From NCBI GenBank assembly GCA_017509245.1, contig JAFWQC010000084.1, forward strand, positions 1 through 36,430: a stretch of DNA of 36,430 nt, written 5' to 3'. Source of the stretch: Clostridiales bacterium. GTDB lineage: Bacteria; Bacillota; Clostridia; Saccharofermentanales; Saccharofermentanaceae. Below, piece after piece: positions 24,804-35,425 of the stretch. Both the position numbers and the translations under genes were made by a program. Every line of letters starts with the position of its first letter. The stretch's first letter is position 1. Below the pieces are notes generated by a model. The model was not told the origin of the DNA. It worked only from the letters and a program-made list of their open reading frames with translations, and searched no databases.

Positions 24804-26338
24804 GAATCGATGTAGTAAACAATGCGGAAGGATTTCCCGAAGATAAACTGGCAGCGCTCGATGAATATATCATCAGGCTGACAGAAGCTGTAACGGGCGG
24901 CGAATATGCATCCGCACAGGTCACAAGAACGCTTAAGGATGCTTATGCCACTCTGACATTCGTGACTCCTGATGAGATCAGGGAGATCAACCGCGAACAG
25001 CGTGATATCGATAAGGAAACGGATTGTCTGTCTTTCCCGATGTTAGAGCTTAATGAAGGCGACTTCAGCATGATCCCCGACAGCGGCGATTTTGAGACTG
25101 ATGAGGACGGCAACCAGGTCCTTTGTTACGGCGATATCCTGATAAATCCCGTTGCCTGCGAAGCACAGGCTGAGAGTTATGGCCATTCATTTGAGCGTGA
25201 GGCGATGTTCCTGATCGCTCATTCGCTTTTGCATTTGCTTGGCTACGATCACATCGATCCCACTGATGAGAAGATCATGATCGACAGGCAGAAGCGACTG
25301 ATGAGGGATATAGGTCTTGCTTTCGATGACGAGATCGCCGATATTTTCGAGATGGACAATCACAGGGAAAATATACAGTCAGAAGGTCTTATCCCAGCCG
25401 GAACGCCCTGCAAGCACTGCGGAACGGTTGCACTCTTAGGACGTCCTAATGTCGGCAAATCAACGCTCCTTAACTACATCACGGGCATGAAGATTGCAAT
25501 CGTGTCTCATAAGCCCCAGACTACCAGAACAAACATCAGAACTATATACAACACGGAAGATTCCCAGATAATCTTCACGGATACGCCCGGTATTCATAAG
25601 CCGACCTCCAAGATGGGCGAGTTTATGGTGGACAGGTCCTACAAAGCAGCCCTCGGTGCTGACTGCGTCGTTCTTATTGCTGACGGCAGATTCCCTGATC
25701 CGGGTTCTGTTGAGAAGAGGCTCATGGAGCTTCTCAAGGAAAGCGACAAGAAGGTTATTCTTGCTATCAATAAATACGATGAGGCAGGTCAGGAAAAGCT
25801 CCTGCCGCTCACTCAGAAGTATTCTGAGCTTTATAACTTCGAAGACATTGTTCCGATAAGCGCGAAAACAGGCAGAAACGTTGATCTTCTTTTATCCGTT
25901 ATCACGAAAATGCTTCCTGAGGGACCGCGTCTTTATGACAGCGAATACATGACTGACCAGACTGAGCGGGTAATCGCTGCAGAGCTCATACGTGAGCAGG
26001 TCCTTCATTATACTGATCAGGAGATCCCCCACGGTACGGCTGTTATCATTACTGAATTCAAGGAAAAGAATGATGACGGTGAGATAACTGACGGTGATGA
26101 CCGTACGATCGCAGTCATAAAGGCAGACATCATATGCTCCAGAGATTCGCATAAGGGCATAATTATCGGCAGGGACGGTCAGATGATCAAGCGTATCGGT
26201 ACTGCCGCAAGAAGAAATATCGAGAAGATGCTCGACTGCAAAGTTTTCCTCGATCTTTATGTTAAGGTCAGAAACGACTGGCAGAACAACGATGCTCTCT
26301 TAGGCGAGACGGGTCTTGGCAAAGACGCTGACGAATAA
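24800..26338 (+). CDS. Fused YbeY endoribonuclease and Era GTPase
   Basis: One uninterrupted 512-residue frame joins two 16S rRNA maturation proteins that are normally separate. Residues 1-165 are YbeY: a zinc-binding HSLLHLLGYDH motif with His141, His145 and His151. Residues about 208-500 are Era: G1 GRPNVGKS (214-221), effector loop KPQTTRTNI, G3 DTPGI, G4 NKYD, G5 SAK, and the KH domain GIIIGRDGQMIKRIG. The ~40-residue linker contains a CxxC pair (Cys204, Cys207) immediately before the G1 loop. No stop or frameshift is seen at the junction. An internal ATG (Met185, at 25352) lacks a strong ribosome binding site. It starts in ATGA overlap with pgpH and ends in TAATG overlap with recO. Both halves look catalytically complete. 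Confidence 0.93.
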   Translation: MRIDVVNNAEGFPEDKLAALDEYIIRLTEAVTGGEYASAQVTRTLKDAYATLTFVTPDEIREINREQRDIDKETDCLSFPMLELNEGDFSMIPDSGDFETDEDGNQVLCYGDILINPVACEAQAESYGHSFEREAMFLIAHSLLHLLGYDHIDPTDEKIMIDRQKRLMRDIGLAFDDEIADIFEMDNHRENIQSEGLIPAGTPCKHCGTVALLGRPNVGKSTLLNYITGMKIAIVSHKPQTTRTNIRTIYNTEDSQIIFTDTPGIHKPTSKMGEFMVDRSYKAALGADCVVLIADGRFPDPGSVEKRLMELLKESDKKVILAINKYDEAGQEKLLPLTQKYSELYNFEDIVPISAKTGRNVDLLLSVITKMLPEGPRLYDSEYMTDQTERVIAAELIREQVLHYTDQEIPHGTAVIITEFKEKNDDGEITDGDDRTIAVIKADIICSRDSHKGIIIGRDGQMIKRIGTAARRNIEKMLDCKVFLDLYVKVRNDWQNNDALLGETGLGKDADE

Positions 26339-27069
26339 TGGATCCTTTCAACTGCCGCGGGCTCATAATCAGGACCAATGACTATAAGGAAAAGGACAGA
26401 CTTTTGTCAGTCCTTACTTCAGACAGGGGCTTAATAACTATCTGTGCCAAAGGTGTTGCCAAGCCGGGCAGTTCACTTGGCTTTGTATCAATGCCTTACA
26501 TGCTGTGCGATTTTGTTGTCACAGTATCGCACGGCTACTATTACCTCAAGGACGCATCGATAATCGAGAGTAATTCAAAGATAATGGAAAGCCTTGAGCA
26601 GATGACCGTGGCGGCCCATATATCATCCTGTCTCATGGACTGCACCTTGCAAAGCGAGAACGCTAAAGAAGCATATGAACTTGCTGTTTATGCTTATTAC
26701 AATCTTGCAAACAATAAAGACAAATACCTTCTCATATATTCGGCCTTCAACTGGAGACTTCTTACGATCGCGGGCTTTACTATCCTTTATGACCTTAATG
26801 AGCCCGCATATAAAGCTACAGGCAATAAGCCTGCCAGATACATGATCAACATATCAGGCACGGAAGGCAATCAGAATAAGACATTTAACAGACTTCTTGA
26901 TGAACCTTCTGTCAGAGCCCTCAATTATTTTGCGACATGCGATCTCAAGCGCATGTTCACTTCATCAGCCGATAAGAAGACGGAAGAAGAATTAAAAGAC
27001 TTTACAACGGATTATCTCTCGATGCATTTCGAGAAGAATTATGATGCGCTGAGCATATTGAAGATCTGA
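26338..27069 (+). CDS. recO: DNA repair protein RecO without the zinc-finger cysteines
   Basis: Helps load RecA on SSB-coated single strands in the RecFOR pathway. The 243-residue protein has the N-terminal OB-fold with the family pattern RGLIIRTNDYKEKDRLLSVL and LITICAKGVAKPGS, then a helical domain. Many RecO proteins carry a CxxC...CxxC zinc site after the GF-P-L segment; here the equivalent GFTILYDLNEPAYKA stretch has no cysteine, so the zinc site has been lost. The era-recO order is standard in Firmicutes and supports the assignment. It begins in a TAATG overlap with the preceding gene. Confidence 0.88.
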   Translation: MDPFNCRGLIIRTNDYKEKDRLLSVLTSDRGLITICAKGVAKPGSSLGFVSMPYMLCDFVVTVSHGYYYLKDASIIESNSKIMESLEQMTVAAHISSCLMDCTLQSENAKEAYELAVYAYYNLANNKDKYLLIYSAFNWRLLTIAGFTILYDLNEPAYKATGNKPARYMINISGTEGNQNKTFNRLLDEPSVRALNYFATCDLKRMFTSSADKKTEEELKDFTTDYLSMHFEKNYDALSILKI

Positions 27070-27208
27070 CGATTAGCATATGCGTTTCTCAGTATTACAT
27101 TTTATCAATTTGTAGTCTTGAACTATATAACGAGTGTTGTTAGTATAGTAAACGCAAAAATGAATATATTAAACAAGAATATGTAATTACTTTAGGGGGA
27201 TAATAGGT
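27070..27208. other. AT-rich leader of the RHS gene, no clear promoter
   Basis: 139 bp between recO and the RHS gene. TTGAAC (27118-27123) and TATAGT (27144-27149) are 20 bp apart, too far for a normal sigma-A promoter; TTATCA (27102-27107) with TATATA (27124-27129) at 16 bp is another weak option. No terminator hairpin follows recO, so read-through from the phoH operon is possible. Confidence 0.35.
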
Positions 27209-30200
27209 ATGCATTTCTCTGTTAAACACGTGCTTAAAACCATTAGCTGCGTTCTTATTGCCGCTTTCATTATCGGTCTGATCCCGTGGCGGGAACTCAG
27301 TGCGAATTCGAATACTCATGGCGAGTATAATGCTTATCCATTAAAGGTAACGTACGATCAGAATTCAACTTGGGGTTACAGTACCCAGGGTCAGTTCTCT
27401 GTCAAAAATGAGTCCGATTACGATATTGATTCGTGGAGCCTTGAACTCGACTACGGCGGTGATGTAAAACTTCAGAATATCTGGAATGCCAAAGACATTA
27501 CCAACTACGAGACTGACGATAAGATAACCATAACATCCGATTCGGATATCGCAGCCGGCCAGACATATACGTTTGGCCTTATCGCAGACGGTAAGAATGC
27601 CGCTCCCGTGGCACCGTCCAACATAAGCCTTGTTTCTTACGATTCGAATGAGCCTGACATTTCTTCAGAAGCAGAGCCTGCAGTAACGGAAACAACTGTT
27701 TCTGCTGTAGAAGATCCGGCTAATCTCACATACGATTATGCACCGGAACCAGAAGAAGAGCCTGAAGTGGAGATATTCCCATATGCCATATTTGCTGGAA
27801 GCAAATCTACGGATTTTACTTTCAACGGCTGGAAGTCCAATATCGTCGGCGATATCTATACGGGAAAGAACCTTGTATATCAGGGTTCCGAACTTTATGT
27901 TGACGGAACTGTCAGAGCAGTCGGCAGAATGCAGTTCTCAGGTTGGAAATCCGAGATAACGGCAACAGAGACACATGTAGATGCTATCGATATCCCGGAC
28001 TGGTCAGAAGCGATTAAGGCAAAGGAAGCAGTATTGCCTTCAATAAGCAAGTCCACACTCACTTCAAAAAGAAAGATCGTTGCGAACGGATATTACTATA
28101 CGAGCGGCGACCTTACTATTAACGGTACAGACTTCACAGGTGATGCGGTTATCGTGGCAAAGGGCAATATCACTTATAACGTGGACAGCCTGAATTCAGA
28201 AGGAGGAAGAGTTCTTCTCTATTCCGAGAACGGAAACATTACGATAAACGGAACAAAGATCTGCATCAACGGTATTCTCTATGCCCCTAAGGGAAAAGTA
28301 TCTTTCAATACCAATGAGACAACGATAAACGGACGTATCGTATCAAGCAAGTTTAGCTACAGCGGCTCTGTTCTGAACGTGACAGCAGATCCGTCAGATC
28401 TTACTCTGTTCGAAGAACTTCCAGAAGTAACAGTAACAGCATCAGAGAACGAGGTATATGTAGGCGGCAATGCATACTTTACCATCGAGATTCCCAAGGA
28501 TAATGTCTTTGAGATCAGATACAGATTAAACAATACAGAAGTAACAGTAACACTTCCTTCAGATGAGAATGATCCTATAATATACGACCTTGATACAAGC
28601 AACGCAGGCACATACACATTGGAAGCGTATGTTGTATTCCCTTATGGTGAGTTCGTTCTCGACAGCGATACTGTAAACGTCGTGCTTGAGCCAACGAGCA
28701 CGCCTACTAATACACCTACATCGACACCGACGAATACTCCTACAAGTACGCCGACCAATACTTCAACGCCTACTTCAACGCCGACGAATACACCCACGGC
28801 GACAAGCACATCCACTAATACTCCGACAAGTACTCCCACAGCAACGAGCACTTCTACAAATACACCTACGGCTACTAATACGCCTACGTCGACACCGACG
28901 AACACTCCTACAAGTACGCCGACTAATACAGCTACCCCTACTTCAACGTCGACCAGTACACCGACGTCAACAAGTACGCCTACTGTAACACCTTCGGCGA
29001 CGAGCACTCCGACGAACACGCCTACGGTAACGAGTTCACCAACTAATACACCGACAAGCACTCCAACAGCTACGTCAACAAATACACCTACTGCTACAGC
29101 GACACCCACAGAAACTCCTACTCCTACGGATACACCTGTTCCTACGGAAGTTCCTTTTGAGGATCAGGAGAAGTATGCAATCTATTCTCAGGGTGACCCT
29201 AAGTATAACTATAAGAGTTTGTTTGACCCTGAACTGTGGATCAAGGAAGGTGTTTGCTCCGTTACACCGAAATACATAAGCCTGATCAATGACGAGTGGT
29301 GGACGGAAGGTAAGGCGATCTCCAACTTTAAGAGCGAGTATGCGCCTGATTACTCATTTAATATGAGATTTACATACAGCTGCCCTGATTGTGAAGGTAA
29401 TACATTTATATTCAGTATTAGAAATAAGGCAGGCCGACAGGTCGATATTCAGATCGACATGACCAGAAGTGAAGGCGGATACAGCTGGAGAGATCCGTAT
29501 GGCCAGGGCGAATGGCAGTATGATGAATATGAACCTTATAACTCAATGATCAGCGTCAATTATGACGGTAACGGACATGTTGACTATTCATTGGCTGAGT
29601 ATCTGCCTTTCCTGGATGAGGACAGCGTTCATGACATATGGCTCGAGTATGACGGAAAGACACAGGATCTGTACGTTTATGTAGCACCATACGATGAGAA
29701 CGGAACGGTCACAAAACCGGAGAATCCGACACTGATCCACAACTGTGACCTGGGAGAGATCTTTGACGGTGACCACAGTCTGATCACGCAGATGTATGCG
29801 CGCACCAGCGTTACGACATGGACTTGTTTCTATATTTACGGAATAGAATTCGATCCGTATCCGGATATCCATGCAAAGCATAACGACAGCATAGAGATCC
29901 TCGGTTCATTTAATGACGACCGTCATGAAGTCGGAGACGATATAACCGTAATAGGAAGAGTTGAACCCGGTATTGAAGTTGATACTGCTGATATATCAGT
30001 CTACGATGAGGATGGTAATAAAGTATACGAAGATAACGTAGAGATCACCGAGAAGTATGACGATATAGCCCATATAGATACAACCGGGTGGACACCTGGA
30101 GACTATACGATCGAAATAACAGTAAAAGATAAGGACGAGAACGAGTACAGGAAGGAAGCAGAGCTTACTCTTGAACCCGAGATGATCCATCTGGAGATCG

Positions 30201-33200
30201 ACAAGGCTGTAAGGAATGGTGATTATATCGATATCTATGGCACCGCCGAGTTCCTTGAAAGCGGTACATACGAGCTGAGATATTACGACTATGCCATTGA
30301 CAACTGGGCGACACTGGTAGTTGACGGAAATCAAGTTATTAATGGTGTTCTCGGTAGCGTTGAGGAGAGCAAGATCCAGTCTGACACAATTAATGTGGAT
30401 CTTATCGGAACGACTGAAAGCGGATACAGAGAAAGCATAGCTAAGAGATTAACCATTGAGGTTCCTACTCCTACACCGACAGAGACACCAACTGACACGC
30501 CTACTCCAACACCGGTTGAATTTACCGATGAAGAGCTTTTTGTTGATATTAATGATGAATTCAATGGAAAAGAAATAACATTCATTACGGATATTGAAGG
30601 CATAGCTAAAGGAACAGCGTTTGACCACTATACAGTAGAAGCCGTTTCCGTTGATACTGAAGATGTTGTCTACAGCTTTACAGGCACAGAAGCGGTCGAA
30701 GGTGAAGTCGATGACGAAGGAAAGATAACTGCTTACGGAACTGTAGGTCAGCTTGATTCGACACTTCTCATGAACGGATACTACAGGATCGTTCTTACTG
30801 CATATGCGGAAGAAGGCTCTTTATCTGATGAAGTTGTTGTACTCGTGACCGGGCAGGCCAAGATCGGTAACTTCACAATGACCTTCAACGACATGACATT
30901 ACCGGTATCAGGTCTTCCTGTAGATGTATACAGGACTTACGACAGCAGACAGAGAAACACTCTGGGTGATTTCGGATATGGGTGGACTATGTCCATTGGC
31001 GGTCCGAAAATCTCTGTAAGTTCGCCATTAGGTGAAGGCTGGGGTTATGCCCGCTATGAGTCTGTAATTGACGGCAATGCCTTCTGGGTACCTGATTATC
31101 CTCATGAGGTATATATCGATTGGGGCAACGGCTCATCCGATAAGTTTGAGATGAAACTCAGCCCGAAGGAGTGGATGGATCCGCCGTTTAATACCGTGGA
31201 AGCTTATTTCATGAATAAGACCGGTAATGGTGATACGCTGGAGATCGTTGACTCTCATACAGGCATGTCTTATGACATTGCAACACACAGCATATTAAAT
31301 GATGAATACGTACTGTTCGAACCACAGGAATTCCTTCTTACAAGACCTGATGGAATGAAGTACTACTTTACCATGGAAAGAGGTCTTTACAAGGTAGAGG
31401 ATACGTACGGAAGGACAATTGCCATTGGTGATTACGGAATAGTATATTCAGACGGAACTGATTCCAAGACGGCATTCTTCAACAGGGATGCAGAAGGAAA
31501 GATAACCTCCATTTCCTACGACAAGATAAAGGTTACATATTCCTACGATGCAAATGATGATCTTGTAGAGACAACGAATATCGGCGGATATGAGACGTAT
31601 TTTATATACGAAGATCACTATTTGAAGAATGTTGATAACGATCCGAATGACGGAACGTTACTATCGACCAATGAATATGATGCTGACGGAAGAGTAATAT
31701 CTATTACCGATTCAAATGGCAAGAAGACGATTATCACCCATAATCTTAACGAGCGTAAAGAGATTACTCAGGACAGATTAGGTAATCCTACTATTTATGA
31801 GTACGACGAGAGAGGCAATGTTCTCTCTGTTACGGATGCCCGTAATAACACAACCTATTACACATATGACGGTCACAACAATAAGACTTCGGAAACGCTG
31901 CCTAACGGTACGACATACACTTATAAGTATGACGCACACGACAATCTGATTTCAGCCAAGGACAATAAGGGCAGGGAAATAGATACTGATTACAATGGAA
32001 AAGGCGCCATAACGAGAGTAAGCGTCATGGGATCTGATGAACTCAATCTTGTTTACGATACTCACGGCAATCCCACTTCCGTAACTGATGCTGCAGGAAA
32101 TACCCAGAACTACGATTACGATACCAAGGGTAATCTTACGGGCGTATCCGATAACATCGGCACCGTAATGACAATGACTTACAAAGACGGTCATTTGGAA
32201 TCGGTGATCAATGCAGAGAATCAGAAGACAACGTTCACTTATGACGACAAAGACAGGCTCAAGACCAGGACCTATGAATATGAAGGTCAGCAGAGAACTG
32301 ACACATATTTCTACGATGCTTCCAACAGGGTAAGTGAGATCAGGTATGCTGACAGCACATCTGTTAAGTATGCATATAACCAGGCAGGTGATGTAACCAC
32401 AGCGACAGACAGTCTGGGAAGATCGGTCTACTACGATTACGATCTTTTAGGCAACCTGACATCTATAAGATATCCTGACGGAACAAGTGAGCAGTTCACA
32501 TATAATGCCGAGGGCTGGAACACATTTGCGACAGACAGGCTTAACAGGACCATCGAGTTCCAGTATGACGAGGTAGGTAATGTCGTAAAGAAGATCTACC
32601 CCAACAATAAGTATGAGGAATATGAGTACGATGCATGTAACAGACTGATCACTGTTACGAATGTTTATGGTGCCATTACACGGTACACATATGATTATCT
32701 GGGAAGATGTGAGAAGATCACCGATCCTGATGGTCACGAGACCGAGTACGCTTATGATTTCAGAGGAAACGTAGCTTCGATCACTGATGCCAAGGGAAAT
32801 ACGTATGAATTTACGTATGACAGCAACGGCAATCAGACCTCAGTCAAGTATCCTGATTTCAACAATAACGGAAATAACAGCTTGTTTGAATACGGATATG
32901 ATGCAAGAGGAAGGTTAACATCCGAGAAAGACGCATACGGACATGAGACAACGTATGATTATGACGGCCTTGACAGGCTTATCAGCGTAACTGATGCCAA
33001 AGGCAACACCTGGAGTTACGAATATGACGAGCTTGGTAATGTTTCCAAGGTTACCGATGCTAAGGGATATTCAACACTGTACGATTATGACTATGAATCT
33101 GACGGATTGCTGATCACGGTTACTAATGCTGCGGGCCAGGAAGCAAAAACCAAATATGATCTGCATGGCAGGATCTTATATTCAACCGATTTTGGCGGAA

Positions 33201-35410
33201 CAAAGACGGAATATGAATATGATTCAAACGATCCGCACGATAATGTTCATAAAGTAATTGTTAATGGCGAAGAGACCATATACTCTTACAACCCTAAGGG
33301 CCTCCTTACAAGTGTAGAGGATTCTTCGGGGACTATTGATTATTCGTATAACGGGGACGGATTCTTATCCTCTGTAACCAACGCTAATGGTGAGACGATA
33401 TCCTATTCTTACAATAACGGTTATCAGTTAAGTAAGATCTCCATTGATAATCAGGATATCAGTTACGATTACGATACTCAGGGAAGACTTATCTCTGTAA
33501 CAGACAGTGAAGGCACAACAAGTTATACCTACGATGAGAACGGTAACCTTGAGAGTACAACATATCCTAACGGCGTTGTTACGACATATGAATACAACAG
33601 TATTAATGCTCTTGTTAAACAGGTAACCAAGGATGGTAACGGAATACTTCTTACAAGCTATGAGTACACTATCGGTGCTAACGGCGAGAGAACGTCCGTT
33701 AAGGAACTGGGCAGGACTGTTGACTATGAATACGATGAGCTTAACAGACTGGTTAAGGAAACAGTAACAAGAGGTGTTAATGTCTCTGTTACGGAGTATG
33801 AGTACGATGCTAACTCTAACCGTACCAAGATGATCAAGGACGGAGTAGTAACTGCATATACTTACAACGAACTTAATCAGATAACAAAAGCAGGCGATAT
33901 CAATTACACATGGGATAACGCCGGTAACCTTGTAAGCCAGTCGACAGATACGGGTGTACTTGTAGCTTCGTATACATATGACATCCATAACAGAATGATC
34001 TCTGCAGATGTAAGCAATGCAAGCGGGAACATTGTGGAGACATACACTTATGATTATCTTGGCAACAGGACAAGTAAGACCTCCAATGGTGTAACAACTG
34101 AGTACACAACAGATCTTTCTACTGGATACAGTCAGGTCCTCAAGGCTGAGATGGGATCAAAGACAGTTTACTATACCAGAGGATTCGAGCTCATTTCCAG
34201 AAGAGAAGGCTCTACAGCATCTTACTATGTCTATGATGGCGGACTTTCTGTCAGAGCACTCACTGATGAGACAGGTGCTGTAACAGACACGCTTGTTTTC
34301 GACGCGTTCGGTAATGCGACTGAGAAGACAGGTACTACCGAGAATCCTTATGGATTCCAGGGCGAAGAACAGGATGCTACAGGTCTTTACTATCTGAGAG
34401 CAAGATACATGGATCCTTCAACGGGAACGTTCACCACAATGGATACATATGCCGGAAGCCTGTCTGACCCGATGAGTTTGCATAAGTATATGTTTGCTAA
34501 CGCAAACCCGGTAAAATATTGTGATCCGAGTGGACATTTTACAATGACTGAACAACTGCTTACATGTGCTTTAATAGGCGAGGTGACGAGTTCAGTACTC
34601 TATTATGTGGAATTGTTTACTACAGATAACATTCAATATGATAATCCTGAAGATTACATCTTTGGTGGCGTTAAAGCGGCACTTACCGGATTGCTTATGG
34701 GCGTGTTTATGTGTCTCTTTTACATGGCTTTTGCATACCTCACCACAGCATATATTGCTACTGTTATATTTGGCGTTAGCGGTTTGTTCATGGCAGGATT
34801 TGGAATGTTAGAGGGTGCAGATGAAATAAAGTCTGGAGATAGTGCTCTTGGGTGGACAAAGATAGTTATAAATGCAGTAGTTGCTGCAATATGTGTGTTC
34901 TCATTGATATATGGAACGATTGCGGAATGTTCAGCAAATGATAGTAATGGTACTGTTAATGATAATAGCGATATGCTTAACGAAAATAATGGTGCTGATA
35001 ACAACGGTAATGCTGAAGTTCCTTCTAAATCCAATCCATCAGGTGGTAATAACAATAATTCAAACACGAATTCAACCCCGGAAAATAATAATGCAAATAA
35101 TCGATTCCCAAGTAATCCTGATGACTTATTGCCAGAGATTACTCGTGACAAAATTGTTAATAAAAATGGTACGCAGAGGCAAACGATTTATACCAGTGAC
35201 CATGTTAGAATAAGAGCTGAACAACATCCTATGGAGCCAGGGGATGTTTATAATCCAAGACACCACGGAGTTCACTATCATGTTGAAATAAGAACGAATA
35301 GTTCATTAAGTTGGAATAACGCTAATAATGTTTATAAACTGCATCCAAAAAATTATACGCCTGGTAGTGGAACTGGTTTTTTGCCAGGTGAACAATACCC
35401 GGGAATCTGA
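27209..35410 (+). CDS. Giant secreted RHS/YD-repeat protein with carbohydrate-binding-like modules and variable C-terminal tip (WapA-like polymorphic toxin)
   Basis: Predicted secreted toxin-delivery protein of 2733 residues. Order: Sec signal peptide (1-32); CBM2/CBM3-like beta-sandwich (about 40-145; [34 protein letters not shown]); repetitive beta-solenoid-like part (about 195-400; NGxxxT/ITINGT steps); Ig-like domain (about 410-492); Thr/Pro/Asn/Ser linker (494-649); L-type-lectin/LamG-like domain (about 650-885; [18 protein letters not shown]); Ig-like domain; second TPTPTET linker (about 1085-1105); another Ig-like domain; RHS entry (about 1220; [20 protein letters not shown]); many YD repeats (about 1430-2340); RHS core end ([17 protein letters not shown]) to Asp2439-Gly2442 (DPSG). 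The 291-residue tip holds hydrophobic helices (about 2480-2570), an Asn-rich linker and a His-rich end domain. A GGGGG about 10 nt before the ATG fits initiation. Toxin activity is inferred from architecture. Confidence 0.9.
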   Translation: MHFSVKHVLKTISCVLIAAFIIGLIPWRELSANSNTHGEYNAYPLKVTYDQNSTWGYSTQGQFSVKNESDYDIDSWSLELDYGGDVKLQNIWNAKDITNYETDDKITITSDSDIAAGQTYTFGLIADGKNAAPVAPSNISLVSYDSNEPDISSEAEPAVTETTVSAVEDPANLTYDYAPEPEEEPEVEIFPYAIFAGSKSTDFTFNGWKSNIVGDIYTGKNLVYQGSELYVDGTVRAVGRMQFSGWKSEITATETHVDAIDIPDWSEAIKAKEAVLPSISKSTLTSKRKIVANGYYYTSGDLTINGTDFTGDAVIVAKGNITYNVDSLNSEGGRVLLYSENGNITINGTKICINGILYAPKGKVSFNTNETTINGRIVSSKFSYSGSVLNVTADPSDLTLFEELPEVTVTASENEVYVGGNAYFTIEIPKDNVFEIRYRLNNTEVTVTLPSDENDPIIYDLDTSNAGTYTLEAYVVFPYGEFVLDSDTVNVVLEPTSTPTNTPTSTPTNTPTSTPTNTSTPTSTPTNTPTATSTSTNTPTSTPTATSTSTNTPTATNTPTSTPTNTPTSTPTNTATPTSTSTSTPTSTSTPTVTPSATSTPTNTPTVTSSPTNTPTSTPTATSTNTPTATATPTETPTPTDTPVPTEVPFEDQEKYAIYSQGDPKYNYKSLFDPELWIKEGVCSVTPKYISLINDEWWTEGKAISNFKSEYAPDYSFNMRFTYSCPDCEGNTFIFSIRNKAGRQVDIQIDMTRSEGGYSWRDPYGQGEWQYDEYEPYNSMISVNYDGNGHVDYSLAEYLPFLDEDSVHDIWLEYDGKTQDLYVYVAPYDENGTVTKPENPTLIHNCDLGEIFDGDHSLITQMYARTSVTTWTCFYIYGIEFDPYPDIHAKHNDSIEILGSFNDDRHEVGDDITVIGRVEPGIEVDTADISVYDEDGNKVYEDNVEITEKYDDIAHIDTTGWTPGDYTIEITVKDKDENEYRKEAELTLEPEMIHLEIDKAVRNGDYIDIYGTAEFLESGTYELRYYDYAIDNWATLVVDGNQVINGVLGSVEESKIQSDTINVDLIGTTESGYRESIAKRLTIEVPTPTPTETPTDTPTPTPVEFTDEELFVDINDEFNGKEITFITDIEGIAKGTAFDHYTVEAVSVDTEDVVYSFTGTEAVEGEVDDEGKITAYGTVGQLDSTLLMNGYYRIVLTAYAEEGSLSDEVVVLVTGQAKIGNFTMTFNDMTLPVSGLPVDVYRTYDSRQRNTLGDFGYGWTMSIGGPKISVSSPLGEGWGYARYESVIDGNAFWVPDYPHEVYIDWGNGSSDKFEMKLSPKEWMDPPFNTVEAYFMNKTGNGDTLEIVDSHTGMSYDIATHSILNDEYVLFEPQEFLLTRPDGMKYYFTMERGLYKVEDTYGRTIAIGDYGIVYSDGTDSKTAFFNRDAEGKITSISYDKIKVTYSYDANDDLVETTNIGGYETYFIYEDHYLKNVDNDPNDGTLLSTNEYDADGRVISITDSNGKKTIITHNLNERKEITQDRLGNPTIYEYDERGNVLSVTDARNNTTYYTYDGHNNKTSETLPNGTTYTYKYDAHDNLISAKDNKGREIDTDYNGKGAITRVSVMGSDELNLVYDTHGNPTSVTDAAGNTQNYDYDTKGNLTGVSDNIGTVMTMTYKDGHLESVINAENQKTTFTYDDKDRLKTRTYEYEGQQRTDTYFYDASNRVSEIRYADSTSVKYAYNQAGDVTTATDSLGRSVYYDYDLLGNLTSIRYPDGTSEQFTYNAEGWNTFATDRLNRTIEFQYDEVGNVVKKIYPNNKYEEYEYDACNRLITVTNVYGAITRYTYDYLGRCEKITDPDGHETEYAYDFRGNVASITDAKGNTYEFTYDSNGNQTSVKYPDFNNNGNNSLFEYGYDARGRLTSEKDAYGHETTYDYDGLDRLISVTDAKGNTWSYEYDELGNVSKVTDAKGYSTLYDYDYESDGLLITVTNAAGQEAKTKYDLHGRILYSTDFGGTKTEYEYDSNDPHDNVHKVIVNGEETIYSYNPKGLLTSVEDSSGTIDYSYNGDGFLSSVTNANGETISYSYNNGYQLSKISIDNQDISYDYDTQGRLISVTDSEGTTSYTYDENGNLESTTYPNGVVTTYEYNSINALVKQVTKDGNGILLTSYEYTIGANGERTSVKELGRTVDYEYDELNRLVKETVTRGVNVSVTEYEYDANSNRTKMIKDGVVTAYTYNELNQITKAGDINYTWDNAGNLVSQSTDTGVLVASYTYDIHNRMISADVSNASGNIVETYTYDYLGNRTSKTSNGVTTEYTTDLSTGYSQVLKAEMGSKTVYYTRGFELISRREGSTASYYVYDGGLSVRALTDETGAVTDTLVFDAFGNATEKTGTTENPYGFQGEEQDATGLYYLRARYMDPSTGTFTTMDTYAGSLSDPMSLHKYMFANANPVKYCDPSGHFTMTEQLLTCALIGEVTSSVLYYVELFTTDNIQYDNPEDYIFGGVKAALTGLLMGVFMCLFYMAFAYLTTAYIATVIFGVSGLFMAGFGMLEGADEIKSGDSALGWTKIVINAVVAAICVFSLIYGTIAECSANDSNGTVNDNSDMLNENNGADNNGNAEVPSKSNPSGGNNNNSNTNSTPENNNANNRFPSNPDDLLPEITRDKIVNKNGTQRQTIYTSDHVRIRAEQHPMEPGDVYNPRHHGVHYHVEIRTNSSLSWNNANNVYKLHPKNYTPGSGTGFLPGEQYPGI
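28689..29150 (+). repeat. Degenerate [14 protein letters not shown] repeat
   Basis: About 460 bp of codon-aligned repeats encoding Thr/Ser-Pro-Thr-Asn units. Third positions vary freely (ACG, ACA, ACT, ACC), so the peptide repeats much better than the DNA, indicating selection on the protein linker. It is an extended, probably O-glycosylated spacer between surface modules, by analogy with Thr/Pro linkers of cellulosomal proteins. Confidence 0.88.
34535..35410 (+). other. Variable C-terminal tip of the RHS protein (putative toxin cassette)
   Basis: Begins right after the DPSG motif that ends RHS cores. Base composition becomes visibly more AT-rich and codon choice shifts (AAT, GAT, ATA, TTA) compared with the RHS body. 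It encodes at least two or three hydrophobic helices (about 2480-2570), an Asn/Ser-rich spacer (about 2573-2628), and a compact end domain (about 2629-2733) with clustered His2685, His2686, His2689 and His2691 and a terminal [14 protein letters not shown] segment. I do not recognise the fold with certainty; a metal-dependent nuclease or other His-using enzyme is possible. Confidence 0.65.
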
Positions 35411-35425
35411 AAAAGGAGAAGAAAT

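Noticed and set aside
24800..26338. Frameshift or missed stop artificially joining ybeY and era
   Set aside because: The frame is continuous, codon use is uniform across the junction, and no alternative stop/start pair with a ribosome binding site exists; kept as a true fusion with a request for checking.
28642..29109. 155-codon minus-strand frame rich in Val/Gly
   Set aside because: Antisense reading of the Thr/Pro linker repeat; no start signals.
28689..29150. CRISPR-like look of the periodic repeat
   Set aside because: Units are short, degenerate, codon-aligned and without unique spacers; it encodes a protein linker.
27209..35410. Non-ribosomal peptide, cellulosome scaffold or phage tail-fibre identity for the giant gene
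   Set aside because: No dockerin or cohesin, no adenylation motifs, and no phage neighbours; the RHS core motifs and YD repeats are decisive.
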